The notes below the pieces were generated by a model, which had not been told where the DNA came from, made no database searches, and was given only the letters and a program-made list of their open reading frames with translations. A DNA stretch of 64,000 bases from Polyodon spathula (lineage: Eukaryota > Chordata > Actinopteri > Acipenseriformes > Polyodontidae): the NCBI RefSeq assembly GCF_017654505.1, contig NC_054553.1, positions 4,201,474 through 4,265,473 of the forward strand, given 5' to 3'. How positions within the stretch are numbered: the stretch's first letter is position 1; each line of letters opens with the position of its first letter. The position numbers were made by a program, and so were the translations under genes. Positions 60,599 to 64,000 of this stretch are shown here, piece by piece.

Positions 60599-60795
60599 CT
60601 CCCAGTCTCTCAGCTCTAACCACTAGACCACATTGCCTCCCAGTCTCTCAGCTCTAACCAATAGGCCACACTGTCTCCTGGTCTCTCAGCTCTAATCAAT
60701 AGACCACACTGTCTCCTGTTCTCTCAGCTCTAATCAATAGACCACACTGTCTCCTGGTCTCTCAGCTCTAACCAGTAGGCCGCACAGCCTCCTTA
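60599..60795 (-). repeat. 38-bp SINE-head-like minisatellite, right part
   Basis: About five more copies of the unit interrupted by the LINE, with growing divergence to the right (CTAATCAATAGACC, CTAACCAGTAGGCC). Confidence 0.9.
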
Positions 60796-60917
60796 TTAAA
60801 CATTCTAACTGCTGGTGAGCTGTTGACCAGCTAAGAGTTGGGAATTGGGATAAATATTTTTTAGCCTCTTACTGGGCAACCAGCACAAGGTTTACGGCAA
60901 ATAGTTTACATTAGAAC

Positions 60918-61206
60918 TGTACAGTATAGGGATTAGAATCACTCTGTTCAGAACTGTACAGTAAAGGGATTGGAGTGGCTCAATTCAGAACTGTACAGTA
61001 AAGGGATTGGAGTGGCTCTGTTCAGAACTGTACAGTAAAGGGATTGGAGTGGCTCAATTCAGAACTGTACAGTAAAGGGATTGGAATGGCTCTGTTTAGA
61101 ACTGTACAGTAAAGGGATTGGAGTGGCTCAATTCAGAACTGTACAGTAAAGGGATTGGAGTGGCTCTATTCAGAACTGTACAGTAAAGGGATTGGAGTGG
61201 CTCTGT
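60918..61206. repeat. 37-bp minisatellite, about 8 copies
   Basis: Unit TTCAGAACTGTACAGTAAAG + GGATTGGAGTGGCTCAA at a 37-bp period. Copies differ mainly at CTCAATTC versus CTCTGTTC. Not obviously related to its neighbours. Confidence 0.93.
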
Positions 61207-61279
61207 AACCAGCACCAGGTCTTTAGGATCAGCACTGAAAACCAGCAGCTCTGACCAGCATACACCAGTACAGGTCAAT

Positions 61280-61354
61280 GGTTCTAACAACTATGCCACA
61301 CTACTTCCTAGACTCAGCTCTAACAACTAGGCTACACTGCCTCCCAGTACTCAA
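61280..61354 (-). repeat. Decayed SINE-head-like units
   Basis: GGTTCTAACAACTATGCCAC and CTCAGCTCTAACAACTAGGC with CTACACTGCCTCCCAGTAC are further copies of the unit at 59.2 and 60.6 kb. They lead directly into the next array. Confidence 0.7.
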
Positions 61355-62135
61355 CCACTAAGCTGTACTGAGCTGACACTAAACACTGAGCTGTACTGAA
61401 TATACTGAGCTGACACTCACTGAGCTTACTGAAGATACTGAGCTGACACTACACTGAGCTGTACTGAACTATACTGAGCTGACACTCTGTACTGAACTAT
61501 ACTGAGCTGACACTAAACACTGAGCTGTACTGAACTATACTGAGCTGACTAAACACTGAGCTGTACTGAACTATACTGAGCTGACACTAAACACTGAGCT
61601 GTACTGAACTATACTGAGCTGACACTAAACACTGAGCTGTACTGAACTATACTGAGCTGACACTAAACACTGAGCTGTACTGAACTATACTGAGCTGACA
61701 CTAAACACTGAGCTGTACTGAACTATACTGAGCTGACTAAACACTGAGCTGTACTGAACTATACTGAGCTGACACTAAACACTGAGCTGTACTGAACTAT
61801 ACTGAGCTGACACTAAACACTGAGCTGTACTGAACTATACTGAGCTGCACTAAACACTGAGCTGTACTGAACTATACTGAGACTAAACACTGAGCTGTAC
61901 TGAACTATACTGAGCTGACACTAAACACTGAGCTGTACTGAACTATACTGAGCTGACACTAAACACTGAGCTGTACTGAACTATACTGAGCTGACACTAA
62001 ACACTGAGCTGTACTGAACTATACTGAGCTGACACTAAACACTGAGCTGTACTGAACTATACTGAGCTGCACTAAACACTGAGCTGTACTGAACTATACT
62101 GAGCTGACACTAAACACTGAGCTGTACTGAACAAT
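61355..62135. repeat. 38-bp minisatellite, about 20 copies
   Basis: Unit CTGAGCTGACACTAAACACT + GAGCTGTACTGAACTATA at a mostly 38-bp period, with several copies short by 2-8 bp (GCTGACTAAAC, GAGACTAAAC). The first unit, CAACCACTAAGCTGTACTG, is intermediate between the SINE-head unit and this one, so the array may descend from it. Confidence 0.93.
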
Positions 62136-64000
62136 GCCTGAGCTTGAAATTTAAGAAAAAAAACCCAAAAGCATTTCACAGTGGAAAGTTATGCTGCTTT
62201 TTTTTATTATTATACCTTTTAACTGAAATCATCTTTATACTTCTTCTAAAAACTCACAAACACACCCCAAGATCTCATCTAGAATAAAGCTGAGGGGTTC
62301 TGTGCAAATCGTTAATCTTTTGCAGATTTGTAATTATTTGCCTCTTTGTTGCAGGATGCCTGCCAGACTCTGACCCTGTTCACACTACACCAGATCCCTT
62401 TCATTTGCTCAGCATGGCGTCCTTGAGCGCTGAAAAGCATGTGCAGGGGGGGGGGGGGGCTGTGCAGGGTGAGAGAGAGAAAAATGAGAGAAGCATTCAT
62501 TTCTCTAATGACACAAACACACACAACATTCATCAAGCAGCATTTCAAAATAATAAGTATGGATGCAGGAGAGCTTGTTCATGCAAAAGAGACATGCAGC
62601 GCCAAACTATTCCACTCTCCACCCTCACTGTCGTCTAGCAGTGATGAAATGACATGATTTTACTTTGTCCACGTCTTGTAAATTTAACAGGGGGTTTGCA
62701 GCCATTGTGATGATCTGAGCTGGATTAAGAGATATATTAACGATATATGCAAAAATGTAAAAAATGAAACACATACCAGAAACAATTACAATCCTAAATA
62801 CGTCATGGCTTCTTGCTTAAGTAGTCACATGTATAAGACATGCATTCCGTGTGAGAAGTGAGATTATGAGAAATGGCCATTTATATCAGAATGCATGCTT
62901 TATACATGTGCTGTAAGTAATTCAATCCACATGAATTAATAGAGCTGAGTTCAGAACGAATCAGAACTCAGAGGAAGTGCCTAAGATATTCAGATGTATT
63001 CAGTCAGAATTCATTATGAATTTGCAGCCTTTATTTGAACATATTTCCCATGCTTGCACGGTTTATGATAGAAACAGCAGACTGCATGCCTGCTTGTGCT
63101 GAAGGTGGCCTGACTAACAAGGTTAATGTTAAACCTGTCCCTGAATTCCTCTGCTGCTGTGACCTATTCTGAGCTGACCTCTAGTACTGCAGGGGGGGCT
63201 TTAGAAGGATCTGAAATATAATTAATATCACAGACTACCAGCCAGGATATTCATCTTGATCCAATTAGAGATGACTTCCAGCAGGCAACCAGCCTGAGCA
63301 GAGCTGGACTGAGACTGGAAGCGTCCTGACTTTAGAAAAGACTCTGTCCCTCTCTTCTGTTCTTTATTCTCTGCAAGACTTGACATTGGCAACAGCTGTC
63401 TTTCTGTCACCTGTCAATGCAAGTTCAGCAGGTATTATCAGAACCATTACGAGCTAATGTTGCTGAGCCATGGAGTTATTGATTGTTAAGTCCTAGAGCA
63501 GTAAGTTTGAAAAAGGCATGATAGCTGACTAGAGAATCTGTATCCCAGTCTGTAACTATAAAAGGACTCACTGACTGCTGTGTCCTAGAATACAACTACT
63601 GCACTAATAGGTCTAGGTTGTGCAGACTGAATCCCAAACATGTTCATCCTGCAAAGCTGCCTACATGTAGTGTATGTGCTGTCCATACAGCTCACTGCCT
63701 GCACTCAGTGGCTGGGTTATAGCTGGTGTTGATTGATGCCTTTGAGATGGCAGGATCCTCTGCAGCCGTCCTCTTCCCATGGCATAAGTAGTTCAGTCTG
63801 TGAAAAACATGTGATACGTTGACCCTTGACTTCCCAGATTGCAGTAGTTGGCTTTGCCTGCTTAACTTTAGAGAAATGCATACTGTATACGTAGCCATGT
63901 TATTTATTGTTTTTACCCTTGACAGGGCAGTTGTGTCCTGTTTTGATCAGCCTGCTGCTGCAATAAAGGGTCATGATCAGCATGATCACTGCGCTCCCCT
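62136..64000. other. Gene-free right edge
   Basis: Ordinary non-coding sequence with a T run near 62194, a G run at about 62446-62459 and an ATTGACAG on the minus strand at 63411-63418. No gene, RNA or element is recognised. Confidence 0.6.

Overview
The window looks like nuclear DNA of a ray-finned fish. It holds one intact protein gene, an intronless SoxB1 transcription factor best matching sox3, on the minus strand at 33204-34124. The rest is non-coding, AT-rich and loaded with simple repeats. The repeats suggest a fish: tRNA-derived SINE pieces with the fish-type tail TTGGATAAAAGCATCTGC, a Tc1-like transposon relic, and a CR1/jockey-type LINE ending in TTCTTATG octamers. A non-teleost lineage such as sturgeon or paddlefish is my guess from the look of the repeats and is not proven by the sequence.

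Layout. 1-32 kb: downstream of sox3, gene-free, with many (CT)n, (GT)n, (AT)n and C tracts, a 490-bp polypyrimidine block (5.2-5.7 kb), two minisatellites (1.4 and 6.6 kb), an internally shortened SINE (11.0 kb) and several copies of an unnamed dispersed repeat starting CCCTTATAAAAG. 32.4-34.4 kb: the sox3 transcription unit with 3' UTR, single-exon CDS, 5' UTR and a promoter-like block. 34.4-44.2 kb: upstream flank with a near-perfect CTCF motif, a G-quadruplex motif, stretches that look like conserved regulatory DNA, and a very uniform array of 27 copies of a 50-bp unit. 44.4-53 kb: Tc1 relic, SINE pieces and two copies of a palindromic MITE. 53-64 kb: long (AT)n tracts, then five minisatellite blocks in about 5 kb, one of them split by the LINE.

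The gene setting fits what is known of SoxB1 genes, which sit in gene-poor regions and are controlled by scattered non-coding elements. The main sequence-based leads are: (1) an ATTGACAG + AACAATG (PBX/MEIS-like plus SOX-like) composite in the sox3 promoter that recurs almost unchanged 21 kb upstream, with a degenerate third copy; (2) a SINE head that seems to have been amplified into 38-39 bp minisatellites at several places, with a possible further-diverged daughter array; (3) the 27-copy 50-bp array. I found no novel protein system, RNA gene, CRISPR array or virus.
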